Assembly (NCBI RefSeq): GCF_036320965.1
Contig: NC_092234.1
Span: forward strand, 33,942,203-34,006,202
Direction: 5' to 3'
DNA: 64,000 nucleotides
DNA from: Panulirus ornatus
Taxonomy: Eukaryota; Arthropoda; Malacostraca; Decapoda; Palinuridae
Position 1 is the first letter of the stretch. Each line of letters opens with the position of its first letter. Shown here in pieces: positions 25,925 to 37,040 of the stretch. The notes below the pieces were generated by a model. That model was not told the DNA's origin and made no database searches. It worked only from the letters and a program-made list of their open reading frames with translations. Made by a program: the position numbers and the translations under genes.

Positions 25925-25994
<70 letters not shown>
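25925..25994. repeat. (TA)n microsatellite
   Basis: About 35 TA units at the 5' truncation point of the LINE-A copy. The next 240 bp (to 26,237) show nothing recognisable. Confidence 0.97.
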
Positions 25995-25997
<3 letters not shown>

Positions 25998-26237
25998 ATC
26001 TAGCTGGTAAGTGCAGCAAGAATCCCTTCAAGAACCTAATCCCAGCAGACCAACATGTAATCACTTCAACCCACCGCTACCTTCCTTACACCAGCTCACT
26101 GTCTGTCACACAGGGAGACGGAGATATCTTCCTCATACAAGACATGATTTCCTTGATACATCTCACCAAGTTGCAATTGATTACTGATACTTTATGCTGA
26201 CTAAATATACATACACACATCCATATTCTTTTCATAC

Positions 26238-26418
26238 ACATTCGCCATTTCCCGCATTAGCGAGGTACCGTCAAGAACAGAGGACTGAACCTGAGAGGGA
26301 AAATCCTCACTTGGCCCTCTTCTCTGTTCCCACTCACGGAAAAGTAAAGCTGGAGGGGAGAATTGCCAGCTCCCAACTCCAACCCCTTTTGGTCGCCTTC
26401 TACGACGCATAGGTAATA
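26238..26418 (-). mobile_element. Element S copy 5
   Basis: The minus strand reads GTAGAAGGCGACCAAAAGGG, GGAGTTGGGAGCTGGCAAT, CTTTTCCGTGAGTGGGAAC, GTTCAGTCCTCTGTTCTTGA and tail CTCGCTAATGCGGGAAATGG. The first ~45 bp of the head are missing. Directly abuts an old LINE-A 3' UTR. Confidence 0.72.
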
Positions 26419-26419
26419 C

Positions 26420-26931
26420 AAGATCGCCGTTTCCCTCGTTAGCGAGGAAGCTCAAAGAACTAACGACAAATAGGTCGCATCCGCTCAAATCCATTCTCTA
26501 GCTGTCATGTGTAATACACTGAAATCTCAGCCCCTTATCCACAACCAGGCACTACAGACCCATCTGTGGGTTCCCCTGGGCCCTTGACATGCCCTGGTTC
26601 AGTCCAGTGACAGCGTGTCCTCCCATCTATACCACATCTTTCAAATTTACTCTATTCCGTGCACGAAATTCACCCTCTTGCATATTCAGTCACCGATCAC
26701 TCAAAACAATTTTGACCCATCCTTCCACCTCTAGTTTGATCTCCCGCTGCTCCTTGTTCCCTCCACCTCTGACACATACATCCTCTTTGTCAAACCTTTC
26801 CTTACTCATTCTCTCCATGTGACCAAACCATTTCAACACACCCTCTTCTGCTCTCTCAATCACGCTCTTCTTATTACAGTACCTCACTCTTACCCTTATA
26901 TTATTTACTCGATCGATCCACCTCAAATCTA

Positions 26932-26934
<3 letters not shown>
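26420..26934 (-). mobile_element. Old LINE-A relative, 3' fragment
   Basis: Diverged minus-strand 3' UTR (26,420-26,600) and RT C-terminal segment (26,926-26,690: MRWIDRVNNIRVRVRYCNKK, VLKWFGHMERMSKERFDKED). Several substitutions and a frame change. It ends in a (CT)n array. Confidence 0.82.

Positions 26935-26935
<1 letters not shown>

Positions 26936-27020
<85 letters not shown>
26936..27020. repeat. (CT)n microsatellite
   Basis: About 42 CT units with one GT interruption. The following 270 bp hold nothing recognised. Confidence 0.97.
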
Positions 27021-27289
27021 GAATGTCATCTCAAAAAATTCAGCCCTGAGTGTGACAGATGGCGATAATACAGCTTCCTGCCCAATGATTTTTTTTTTTC
27101 CCTTAAAGGCTAAACACGTAAATTAGAACTTGGCATCCACAATAACCAGAATTAGCACACTCACATTATGTTATAGCGTCTCAATTATCGCTTCAGAATC
27201 CCACAGAATTTCATATTATCTCTCTTTCTTGACTAAGGCTACCATAGATCTGCAGATGTTGCTTGGTAAGGGCTAGTATTTTACTGCTG

Positions 27290-27620
27290 TTACTGGGTCT
27301 GCTTATGACACCGTTAGTAGTATTGCTGGATCAGGTCGGATATCTGCTGTCGTTACTGGGTGAAGTTAACTTCTGGTGGTGGGTTAGGTCGGACATCTGC
27401 TGCCGTAGCTGGGTCAGGTGATCCCACTGCTGCTGCTGCTGCTGCTGGGAACGGCTGGACATCTGCTGCTGCTGCTGGGAACGGCTGGACATCTGCTGCT
27501 ACTGCTGCTGGGAACGTCTGGACATCTGCTGCTGCTCCTTGGTTCAGGGTGGACAATTGCTGCTATTGAGGGGTCAGGCTGAACATGTGTTGATGTTACT
27601 GAACTAAGTTGGACACCTGA
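27290..27620. repeat. ~30-bp CTG-rich minisatellite
   Basis: Units on the pattern ACTGGGTCAGGTTGGACATC TGCTGCTGTT. The best copies are GGAACGGCTGGACATCTGCT repeated at 27,448-27,530. CTG runs up to seven units. The A/G-rich frames on both strands are translations of the repeat. A related piece lies at 29,395-29,505. Confidence 0.85.
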
Positions 27621-28020
27621 TTCTTTTATCATGGTGACCGACATGGAATGGGCATTACACGCCCCGATCATGGTCTGAAGGAATACAAGGTTTGAGAAGT
27701 GGTTTGAAACAGATAATCACAGCTCCTCGGGTCTTTGTACACTTGCCTCTTAAAGGTAGAAATATTATTAGGAGTGAGGGAAAGACGAATGACGAAATGG
27801 GTGCGCTGGAATTGGAGCTAACTCAGAGGCATTCTCCCTTAGGATTTGAGAAAGTGTCTCAATTGGAGCAGACGTCTGGCCTTCCCTACTTGCTACTTGA
27901 AGATAGGAAAGCTTTTGGAAGACCCTGCGAAAGGAAAATATAGGTGAGGGCATAGATTTATTAGAAAGAAGACTAGACACAGAATCACCTAGGTGGAATT
28001 AGAGGTAAATTAAGCAACGA
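27621..28020. other. No gene recognised
   Basis: An 83-codon forward frame (27,692-27,943) and its reverse shadow have no recognisable domain. Confidence 0.35.
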
Positions 28021-29300
28021 AAAAGAAAAAGCGGCTTCATCAGTTAGAGAGTTACCAATAGATTGATCAGTGCATGAAAGAGGAGAAGGATTTGAATAAC
28101 AGAAGTTATTGGGGAAGCTTTTGTTCAAGGACCAGTGAAAGTGACCACTATCAGTAAAATTAGCACACTTGATTTTTGTGGAGATATGCTAGACTTTACA
28201 ACAGCTTTGCAATGATTCTGAGCAGAAGTGAAAGTAAAGAAGGATTTAGGGAAGGGAAGAGTATAGTCTGTCCCTAATGTGAGAGGCATTAAAACAGGAG
28301 CGATCAAACAATAACTTGGAGTAGAAAGATCGCGAAGAAGAAGGGATGGAGGGCTCCAGCCCAGCCAAGAGAACATCTGATATGTGGTCAGCACAGATAA
28401 AGGCATCTCATCCTAAGACAAATCAGTCAAGATTCGCAGGAAGTTCTACTGAGCTCTTCCAAAGTATCAAGGTTGGCGTTTAGATGGGAGATCAGGGGGG
28501 TGGGTATGCATAACTGGGAGATAGAAATGAGTTGTGGCCGCAGGATCCTAAGGAGACAGAAATAGTGTATGTATGTTGGAAGGGTTCAAAAGTAAAAGAG
28601 AATGCGATTGGATCAGAAGAGTGGTCGTGACGGGTAGGAACTCATGTTGTGGTTTAGTTCTTTGTTCCTGGTCGTTCAGGAAAGAAAAAGAAAGGACCTC
28701 GTCTCCACCGGGATCATCCTGGTAGGGCCTAATCAATCCTTTGATGTACACCAGATCTCTTATATAGAGGATACCAGCGCACAGAAATGAAGTAGTCAAA
28801 GAGTTGTACCTTCCAGGAGGAACTGGGGAAGAGGTAATAAACGAAATATATAATCAGTGTTGTACAAGGCAGAAAACTTTTGATCCAGATTGCTTCAAAG
28901 CTGAGAATCAGTCAGCACAAACGCCAACCTTGGAGTGGAAGCGATGGTTGAGTTGGAGATCTGATAGTGTATAAGAGAAGCAGCGCTTGAGGATTGGGTT
29001 TCAGAGAAAATCAGGATAAGAAGACATGATGTTCAACAGGAGTTGGTAGGATTTCGTACCACGAATGTAACAGAAATGAACAAAGACAAGTCTGGAAGTG
29101 TCTAAAGAATTGGAGTGAATCCCTGTGGCTTGACGACGGAATCATTCTCCCTTATTCAAATGGTAACTCTACTATGATTCAGTGCTGGAGGGCCATTAAA
29201 GAGTTGTGATTCCAGGTTTTTCCAGTAAATAAAGTCAGGGAAACTAAATGTAGGAAGTAATGTTTTGTCAAGCGTCATAAACAAAACAAGAAGAAAGTGT
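28020..29300 (-). pseudogene. Jockey-like LINE: endonuclease end and EN-RT linker
   Basis: On the minus strand, patched across frameshifts: FLSETQSSSAASLIHYQISN (about 29,015-28,940, endonuclease 'LSET' block), TYIHYFCLL-type sequence, PLGSSDHNSF (about 28,540, the SDH catalytic block), then SADHISDVLLAGLEPSIPSS and KLLFDRSCFNASHIRDR (28,400-28,250), FTSAQNHCKAVVKSSI and SGHFHWSLNKSFPNNFC (28,230-28,090). These words in this order match the endonuclease-to-RT linker of Jockey-type LINEs. No RT follows. Many stops. Confidence 0.6.
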
Positions 29301-29394
29301 TTTGGACTGACTGCCAGCAATCCACATGAAGGTGAATCAGAGAAAAACCTCCCAATACCTAGAACCTAACACCTCCCTGATCGGTGATTGTCCG

Positions 29395-29505
29395 CCACCT
29401 TCCACCTACTGGCTCAGGCTGGACACTTGCTGCTGTTGCTGGGTCAGGTGATCGCACGCCTGCTGCTTTTGTTGAGTCAGGTTGGAGGACACTTGCCTCA
29501 CATGG
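29395..29505. repeat. Short outlier of the CTG-rich minisatellite
   Basis: CTCAGGCTGGACACTTGCTG CTGTTGCTGGGTCAGGTGAT with a second degenerate unit, clearly related to 27,290-27,620, 1.8 kb away. Confidence 0.7.
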
Positions 29506-31827
29506 TCGCCACTCTCGCCAGCCTCAGCCCCGCGCCTGAATCATCTCCTGTCATCTGGTACAGGCTGTAAGTGTGTGCCCTCCAGTGATGCTCCATCTTG
29601 ACTTCCACAACACCAACTCCTCATCTACCTCATCTACCAGGGATGAACGTCCTTGTGTTGTATATACCGTGTGTGAAAGTTGATATGAACAGTCCGAGGT
29701 TGTCTTACGCCGCTTGCCAAAAATTTAGCACTGAACTTTATGAAACTAACTCAGGAAGTGGGTATGAATCATCACAATTCAGCAGGGAAATCACACGTAT
29801 GGCTTCTTCCTCGTCTCAACACTTGTATTGGCAACATTCCTCATGACAAGTCACTGTCACCTGTGTGGATCAGCTACGCTACCTGCTTTCACTGCCATAG
29901 TTAGGGCTGTCAAAGTGGGGGGGGAGGGTGTGCATCGGGAGGGGAAGGGCAATGCCAGTTATGTGAGGTCGCAAGGTAGTACACGTATCTTTCTTTCCTG
30001 TATTATCATTATTACTGATGGTCGCGTTTATCGTTGCTATTAATGTCGTCTTTATCAGTGTTATCACCACCAGTGTATACTATTGTCACCTTTTGTCATG
30101 ATTGTGATCATTGTTATTGCTGCTATCACCGATACTTACCAGTACAGGTGTTAGTGAACTTTCAATTAAGTTGTTCAGCAGTGGTATTTTTAACTTCAGA
30201 ACTCAAGCTCTTGTATTATGTGGTACTTTGATTATATCAATTTGAACTCTATTATGTGGCACTTTGATGAACTCTGGTAGGCTTAAAATAAACTGTCCAC
30301 CTAAAGCGACTAAGTTTCTCGACTCAATATAGGAGCACTCTTCAGATCGTACGGTAACAGCAATTTTAGGTTTAAGTACTCATTGTGAACAAATATATTG
30401 TCTTACCCCTATTGACCACTGACCTCTCTCGTGCACCCAGCTTCTGTATGCCTGATCATCAATCAATGTCTTATGCAAATGAATTTTCACCGATGTATAC
30501 GACACACTTTTCCTGAAGTTGGGCTACGTTATTATTTAGTTAACGTTTGCGGCTGAAGGTGAAGTTCATGAACAGTGATTGCCATCACCGTAACTCACAC
30601 AGTGAATGGAGGGAGTATACAGGTAAACACTCACCATAGAAACAACGTTACACAATACACCATGAACAATAAGCTACAAGTTCTGACGGTACACATTTCG
30701 TGAACATTCAGTGATATTATAGCATTTGTTTGTTAGTATTACCTTGACCGGGCGATCAAGTGATCTTTCAACAGCTGTAGTCTTTCAAATATGCTCGCCC
30801 TAACAGCGCCTAGCTCCAATGTAATCAAGTGAGCCATCTTGCTATCATGTTTGTTAGATAACATGGTGACAGGTTGAGGGTTTTTTGCTCTCTGTCGATG
30901 AATCCCAAACATCAAAACAGCAAACTGCAATGTCCTATCTAATTCTTTATGACTCGTTGAAGATAAACCTCTCCCACAATAGGCAGATACAAAGGGGTAG
31001 CATTAGAGCAACTGTTAACAGTTTGCACAAGTCCGGGAATATGGTATAAGCATTTTGAGGTATTAGGTAAGCTGACGGTTCTACGTTACTGTACGGATAA
31101 TCTGAATACGGCTAACTGGTTTACTGGCCACCAAGCGTTTGGCTTATCGGAACTCAACTTTAAGAAATGTCCAGATCGACTTTTTACCGAGTTGCTGTTG
31201 TGACTGGTTGGTTATGTTGTAAGAATTCAGGGGAGCATGGGTTATGAGCAGAGACCGAGTGGAGAAAGGGGTTGTTGGCCGTGTCAAATCTGGATTCAGT
31301 GTCCGCCAATCATATATCCACGACGGGATAATAGAGGGCGCTTCTGTTGTCTCTTACATAGCATTTCCTAACATGTCCAATTGATGACATTGCCCAGTAT
31401 GTCCCTTGGCAATATACAAGCTCATAGGATGATGTGATGTCTCTGTATCAGATGTTCTATAAAATTTCAACTCCCTCCTCCCAAATATTGTAGCAGCCTT
31501 CTTTTGAACGTTCATTGCCCGGATTATGTAACCATCATGACGGTGGCAGCCGACAGGTCCAGAGACGGTGATTGCTTTACGTCCAACAGCTTTGTTTTGT
31601 AAATCATGCGTGTGATCATCGCTAGACACTGTGTCACTGAAACACTATGTTTCATTGACACTTTTTGAACGAGTTTCATGCTACCTTGTGGGCAGGCGAG
31701 TATCCAGTATTTGGTTAAGGGAGGGTAAAGGAGTGATCTGTGTAAACATTGTATCTTTGAGAACTTAGCGTTTTTATGGAATTTACGTAAGTGTTAACTT
31801 CAGTTACTAATCTGATATTTATTTATC
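29506..31827. other. No gene recognised
   Basis: Unique-looking sequence. The longest frame is a 91-codon minus-strand one at 31,629-31,354, without a known domain. No repeat family identified. Confidence 0.35.
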
Positions 31828-34037
31828 ATACTTAGTCGCTGTCTCCTGCGTTAGCGAGGTAGCGCAAGGAAACAGACGAAAGAATGGCCCAACCCACCCA
31901 CATACTCATGTATATACATTAACGCCCACACACGCACATATGCATACCCATGCATTTCTACGTAGCGTTAGGAAAAGACAACAAAGGCCGCATTCGTTCA
32001 CACTCAGTCTCTAGCTGTTATGTGTAATGTACCGAAACCACATCTCCCTTTCCACATCCAGGCCCCACAAAACTTTCCATGGTTTACCCCAGACACTTCA
32101 CATGCCCTGGTTCAATCCATTGACAGCACGTCGATCCCGGTATACCACATTGTTCCAATTCACTCTATTCCTTGTACGCCTCTCACCCTCCTGTATGCTC
32201 AGGCCCCGATCGCTCAAAATCTTTTTCACTCAATCCTTCCACCTCGAATTTGGTCTCCCACTTCTCGTTCCCTTCACCTCTGACACATATATCCTCTTGG
32301 TCAATCTTTCCTCACTCATTCTCTCCATGTGACCAAACCATTTCAACACACCCTCATCTGCTCTCTCAACCACACTCTTTTTATTACCACATATCTCTCA
32401 TACCATTTCATTACTTATCGATCAAACCATCTCACACCACATATTGTCCTCAAACATCTCAATTCCAACACATCCACCCTCCTCCTCACAACCCTATCTA
32501 CAGTCCACGCCTCGCAACGATATAGCATTGTTGGAACCACTATTCCTTCAAACAAACCCATTTTTGCTCCCCGAGATAACGTTCTTGCCTTCCACACATT
32601 CTTCCCAGAACCTTCGCTCCCTCCCCCACCCTGTGACTCACTTCCGCTTCCATGGTTCCATCCGCTGCTAAATCCACTCCCAGATATCTAAAACACTTCA
32701 CTTGCTCCAGTTTTTCTCCCTTCTAACTTGCCTCCCAAATAACTTGTCCCTCAACCCTACTGAACCTAATAACCTTGCTCTTATTCACATTTATTCTCAG
32801 CTTTCTTCTTTCACACAATTTACCAAACTCAGTCACCAACTTCTGCAGTTTCCAGCCTGAATTGGCCACCAGCGTTGTATCATCAGCGAACAACTGACTC
32901 ACTTCCCAAACCCTCTCATCCGCAACAGACTGCATACTTGCCCCTCTCTCCAAAACTCTTGCATTCACCTCCCTATCAACCCCATCCATAAACAAATTAA
33001 ACAGCCATGTTGATATCACGCACCCCTGTCGCAAACTGACATTCACTGGGAACCAATCACTTTCCTCTCTTCCTACTCGTACACATGCCTTACATCCTTG
33101 ATAAAACTTTTCACTGCTTCTAGCAACTTACCTCTTACACCATATACTCTTAATATCTTTCACAAAGTATCTCTATGAACTCTATCATATACCTTCTCCG
33201 GATCCATAAATGCTACATACAAATCCATCTGTTTTTTCTAAGTATTTCTCACATACATTCTTCAAAGCAAACACCTGATCCACACATCCTCTACCATTTC
33301 TGAAACCACACTGCTATTCCCAAATCTGATGATCTGTACATGCCTTCACCCTCTCAATCAATACCCTCCCATATAATTTCCCAGGAATACTCAACAAACG
33401 TATACCTCTGTAATTTGAACACTCACCTTTATCCCCTTTGCCTTTGTACAATGGCACTATGCATGCATTCCGCCAATCCTTCAGGCACTTCACCATGAAC
33501 CAAACATACACTGAATATCCTTACCAACCAATCAACAACACAGTCAACCTATCTTTTTTTTTTTTTTTTAATAAATTCCACTGCAATACCATCCAAACCC
33601 GCCGCCCTGTCGGCTTTCATATTCCGCAAAGTTTTCACTACCTCTTCTCTGTTTACCAAACCATTTTCCCCAACCCTCTCACTTTGCACACCACCTCGAC
33701 CAAAGCACCCTACATCTGCCACTCTATCAGCAAACACATTCAACAAACCTTCAAAATACTCCATCTTCTTACCTCATCACCACTTGTTATTACCTCTCCA
33801 TTAGCCCCCTTCACCGATGCTCCCATTTATTAAAAGTCTCTCCTTTACACGCCTATCAATTAACACGTAATCCAATAACGCTCTTTGGCCATCTCTTCTA
33901 CTTGCATACGTATACATACGTACATCTCTCTTTTTAAAGGAGTTCCCAATCACCAGTTTTTTTCAGCACATAAATCTACAAGCTCTTCACCCTTTCCATT
34001 TACAACACTGAACATCCCCATGTACACCAATTATGCT
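31828..34037 (-). mobile_element. LINE-A copy from endonuclease to 3' UTR, internally deleted
   Basis: Minus strand. An endonuclease remnant (34,037-33,830: MFSVVNG-like, ERWPKSVIG, ending in CKGETF) is joined directly to the linker (NKWEHR then RRWSEYFEGLLNVF), so about 600 bp of endonuclease C terminus and linker are missing. RT follows in broken frames: MEYFEGLLNVFADRVADVGC, KCLKDWRNACIVPLYKGKGD, GRVLIERVKACTDHQI, MNVSLRQGCVISTWLFNLFM (MSP changed to IST), LFADDTTLVANSG (33,046-32,723), ARTLSRGAKMGLFEGIVVPT (32,597-32,415). The 3' UTR (31,828-32,075) is a shortened long type. Confidence 0.85.
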
Positions 34038-35014
34038 CATTAGTTAAATTCCCATAAAACTGAATATAGCTCTTGTACAGATGTATGATTATCATGAAAC
34101 CGACGACCAGTTTTAGGTGAAAATATGTTTACGACATTTGACATGACAGCTGATAGCAATAATCAAGGAAATTTTGTTCGATGATACAAAGAAATATACT
34201 TTTGATATTAAAGTTTCATTATAAACCAATGTCATTGGTAAAGTAGTGGCACTGATCATTAGTCACTAATGTAAATATATGAAACAATTAACCTGCTTAA
34301 ATAAAAACTCATTTTTCATCTGAGATTAAAAAGATATTACTCACAATCATCACTGTTCTTGAATACGTTTATTGTTCAGCTTAAGGTGCGGGACGACTGC
34401 CCTCACCCCCCCCACCCCCTTTCCTCTATCCCCTATTCATATTATCATATGACCCTGGGATCCATATCCTTGAAGGAGCTCCCACAGCTTCGAGGCTGCG
34501 CCACTTCGAGTGGCAGGGAATTGATGGGCTTATTGGGACTGTGGAGTTTCTTAACTAAAATCCATTTCATTTCATCAATAGACGAGTGATATAAGGTGGC
34601 TTCGCTCGCGGTGTAGCCACAAGCAGGCGGAGTCCGGTAACACCCCACTATCATCTCTAACAAGTGTATTACAACAGGAAGTTTGTAAGGACCACATACC
34701 GACGAGACTGTATCGTACCACTGATCCTATTTAGACTTCGAGACTGTTTGCCAGAAAACGACTCCTCTTGTGGTGTGTGTATAACATAAATGTGTAAATG
34801 TCTTCCATGCTTTAAAGAAATGACTCGGCCAGTTGAAGTGATTTGACACTATCAACGAAAACAAGATTAAGGTTGTAATTGTAACAACTGACTCCCCTCA
34901 CTGCAATAGTATCACCATCATATGTCCGTGCAACACAGTTGCTGGGACCGATTTCTCACAACTTGAGGAACTCGCCCGTTGTGCAGTTGTGCAGACGGTT
35001 GGAATCTAAAATTC

Positions 35015-35018
<4 letters not shown>
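34038..35018. other. No gene recognised
   Basis: AT-rich. The GC-rich patch 34,440-34,640 (CACAGCTTCGAGGCTGCGCC, GACGAGTGATATAAGGTGGC) is open on the minus strand for 72 codons and may be an old repeat. Confidence 0.35.

Positions 35019-35080
<62 letters not shown>
35019..35080. repeat. (TA)n microsatellite
   Basis: About 31 TA units, at the truncated 5' end of element S copy 6. Confidence 0.97.
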
Positions 35081-35083
<3 letters not shown>

Positions 35084-35232
35084 AAATCCTCCTCTCGTTT
35101 TTTTTTTTAATTTTCCAAAAGAAGGAACAGAGAACGAGGCCAGGTGAGGATATTCCCTCAGAGGCCCAGTCCTCTGTTCTTAACGCTACCTTGCTAACGC
35201 GGGAAATGGCAAATAGTTTGAAAGAAAATGAA
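35081..35232 (+). mobile_element. Element S copy 6, 5'-truncated
   Basis: Begins at GGAAATCCTCCTCTCG and continues TTTTCCAAAAGAAGGAACAG, GCCAGGTGAGGATATTCCCT, CAGTCCTCTGTTCTTAACGC, with tail CTAACGCGGGAAATGGCAAA. (TA)n on both sides. Confidence 0.8.
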
Positions 35233-35295
35233 ATATATATATATATATATATATATATGAAGGTGCGCGTTCATATACACTTTATTCGTATATAT

Positions 35296-35367
<72 letters not shown>

Positions 35368-35374
35368 TATTGTT

Positions 35375-35406
<32 letters not shown>
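35232..35406. repeat. Two (TA)n arrays and a (CA)n array
   Basis: (TA)n at 35,232-35,258 and 35,291-35,366, (CA)n at 35,376-35,406, with a short unique linker between the two (TA)n arrays. Confidence 0.95.
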
Positions 35407-35408
<2 letters not shown>

Positions 35409-35619
35409 CGAGCAACTCTTGGTAACTGTTCTTCCTTGCTTTTGTCCTAAGATTCATGTCATCACAGGATGGTATATGTTTGATCGCTGTTCGTTTGACT
35501 TTTGAGTCTCATGGGCCATCATGGGCCAATAATGTCAGATTTTCATATTAGATTTGTGAAAGATAATGACGAGAAAAGAGAAAGATCGAAACGTCAGAGA
35601 CAGCATAATCGTCGGTATA

Positions 35620-35621
<2 letters not shown>

Positions 35622-35694
<73 letters not shown>
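35622..35694. repeat. (CT)n microsatellite
   Basis: About 36 CT units. The next 880 bp hold no recognised feature. A GC-richer patch at 36,270-36,330 includes GGATGGCGG and GACGTCAT words. Confidence 0.97.
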
Positions 35695-35696
<2 letters not shown>

Positions 35697-36579
35697 TCTA
35701 TGGCATAATTAGTTTCACTTGGTGCATGCCGTTAACTGAGACGTTAAAAAAGATTTACATGGGAAATTCTATGACATTAAACAAGTAAATAGCATCAAAC
35801 TCAACATAAAAACATTTTTATTCGTGTATGAAATTATATGTTATTCTAAAACTATCAGAGTTGTTTAATTTCATTTGTAAGGATTTTAGGCTTATTTCTC
35901 TGCTCACCTTTTTATCAGTTTGAAAAATTGAAAGTAAAAAATACTCAATTCCTTATTATGGGCCTTGTTGCTTGAACATGCACATCTACATATCTCTCAA
36001 AATATCCACACGTAAATGCATGCCCTCAAAATTTAAACCTAAACTGAGAGTATTGTGCTCCACTCAGTTATTACGTGAATAACTTAGTAGGTGAACAAGA
36101 AAACAAAAAAAGAAAACCACATTGCATCCTATTAACGCACTATAGAAACTAAATATACCACGCAAAACAATATGTTGGCGCTTCACTAATGATAACTTAT
36201 GAGAAGTTGGAAAGAGTAACCGAAGTATGAAGGCCACCTGCAACCCATTTTATTTCTCGTATTGCACACGTTCAGGGATGGCGGTTGTTGAGGGAGACGT
36301 CATAGCAACTTACTCACTCGGTGGGAGTTGCCAGATTGGCAGAAATAAAGGCCCCAGAGTTGGTGTGAGAAATGCCACAACTTCTGCAGCCACAAATTAC
36401 CGAAGGTGGGAGCCACAAGTCATCCCTTTTCCGCTTCAAAAACACACTAAGAGCCGGAGTGAACATTGACTGAAACTGCTTGATGCTTTCTGTGGCTGTT
36501 AATCAGCACCAAAAAGCGGGATAAAGCGTTTGTGTATTATTACCCATTTATATTGTCTGGGGAGGGATTGTTACTCTCG

Positions 36580-36900
36580 TGGGACCCATCTTTTGAACAC
36601 TCTGCTGTCAATATAACCTCTTGAATTCATGAATGCTGTCTGCATGAACAATGTCCTTAGTTCATCTGTTCCAATCAGCCACCACTCTTACATTATCAAA
36701 GTATTTCTTTACGTGCATATTGACAAGTTTCTTGCTTAATTTCATGTTTCCTCTGATTCCTCAAACGCTACCAAAATGCTGTCTGCTTTCCGCTTTGTCG
36801 ATCCCTTAAAAATTTAGAGGTTGTGATCACGTCACGCCTTACTTTTCACTCATCCAAGATAGGTTTTATTTTTTTAAACCGCTATGTTCACTCTGCAGAT
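36580..36900 (-). pseudogene. CR1-like LINE, RT C-terminal fragment
   Basis: On the minus strand, across frameshifts: RRDVITTSKFLRDRQSGKQ, KLVNMHVKKYFDNVRVVADW, NR, then HADSIHEFKRL. This is the C-terminal block of CR1-type LINEs ('KLDIRKYFFSQRVVDDWNRLPDDVVNADSIEAFKRKLD'). Truncated and frameshifted. Confidence 0.7.
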
Positions 36901-36989
36901 TAGCTCCGTTAATTCTGGTACCATCTCACCCTCTCCCTGTACGGAAATGCATAAATTTTGCGGAAGACCCTCTTCTCAAGTCCTAAGAT

Positions 36990-36990
<1 letters not shown>

Positions 36991-37037
<47 letters not shown>
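36991..37037. repeat. (TA)n microsatellite
   Basis: About 23 TA units, one of few arrays in the window not bordered by a recognised retroelement. Confidence 0.95.
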
Positions 37038-37040
<3 letters not shown>

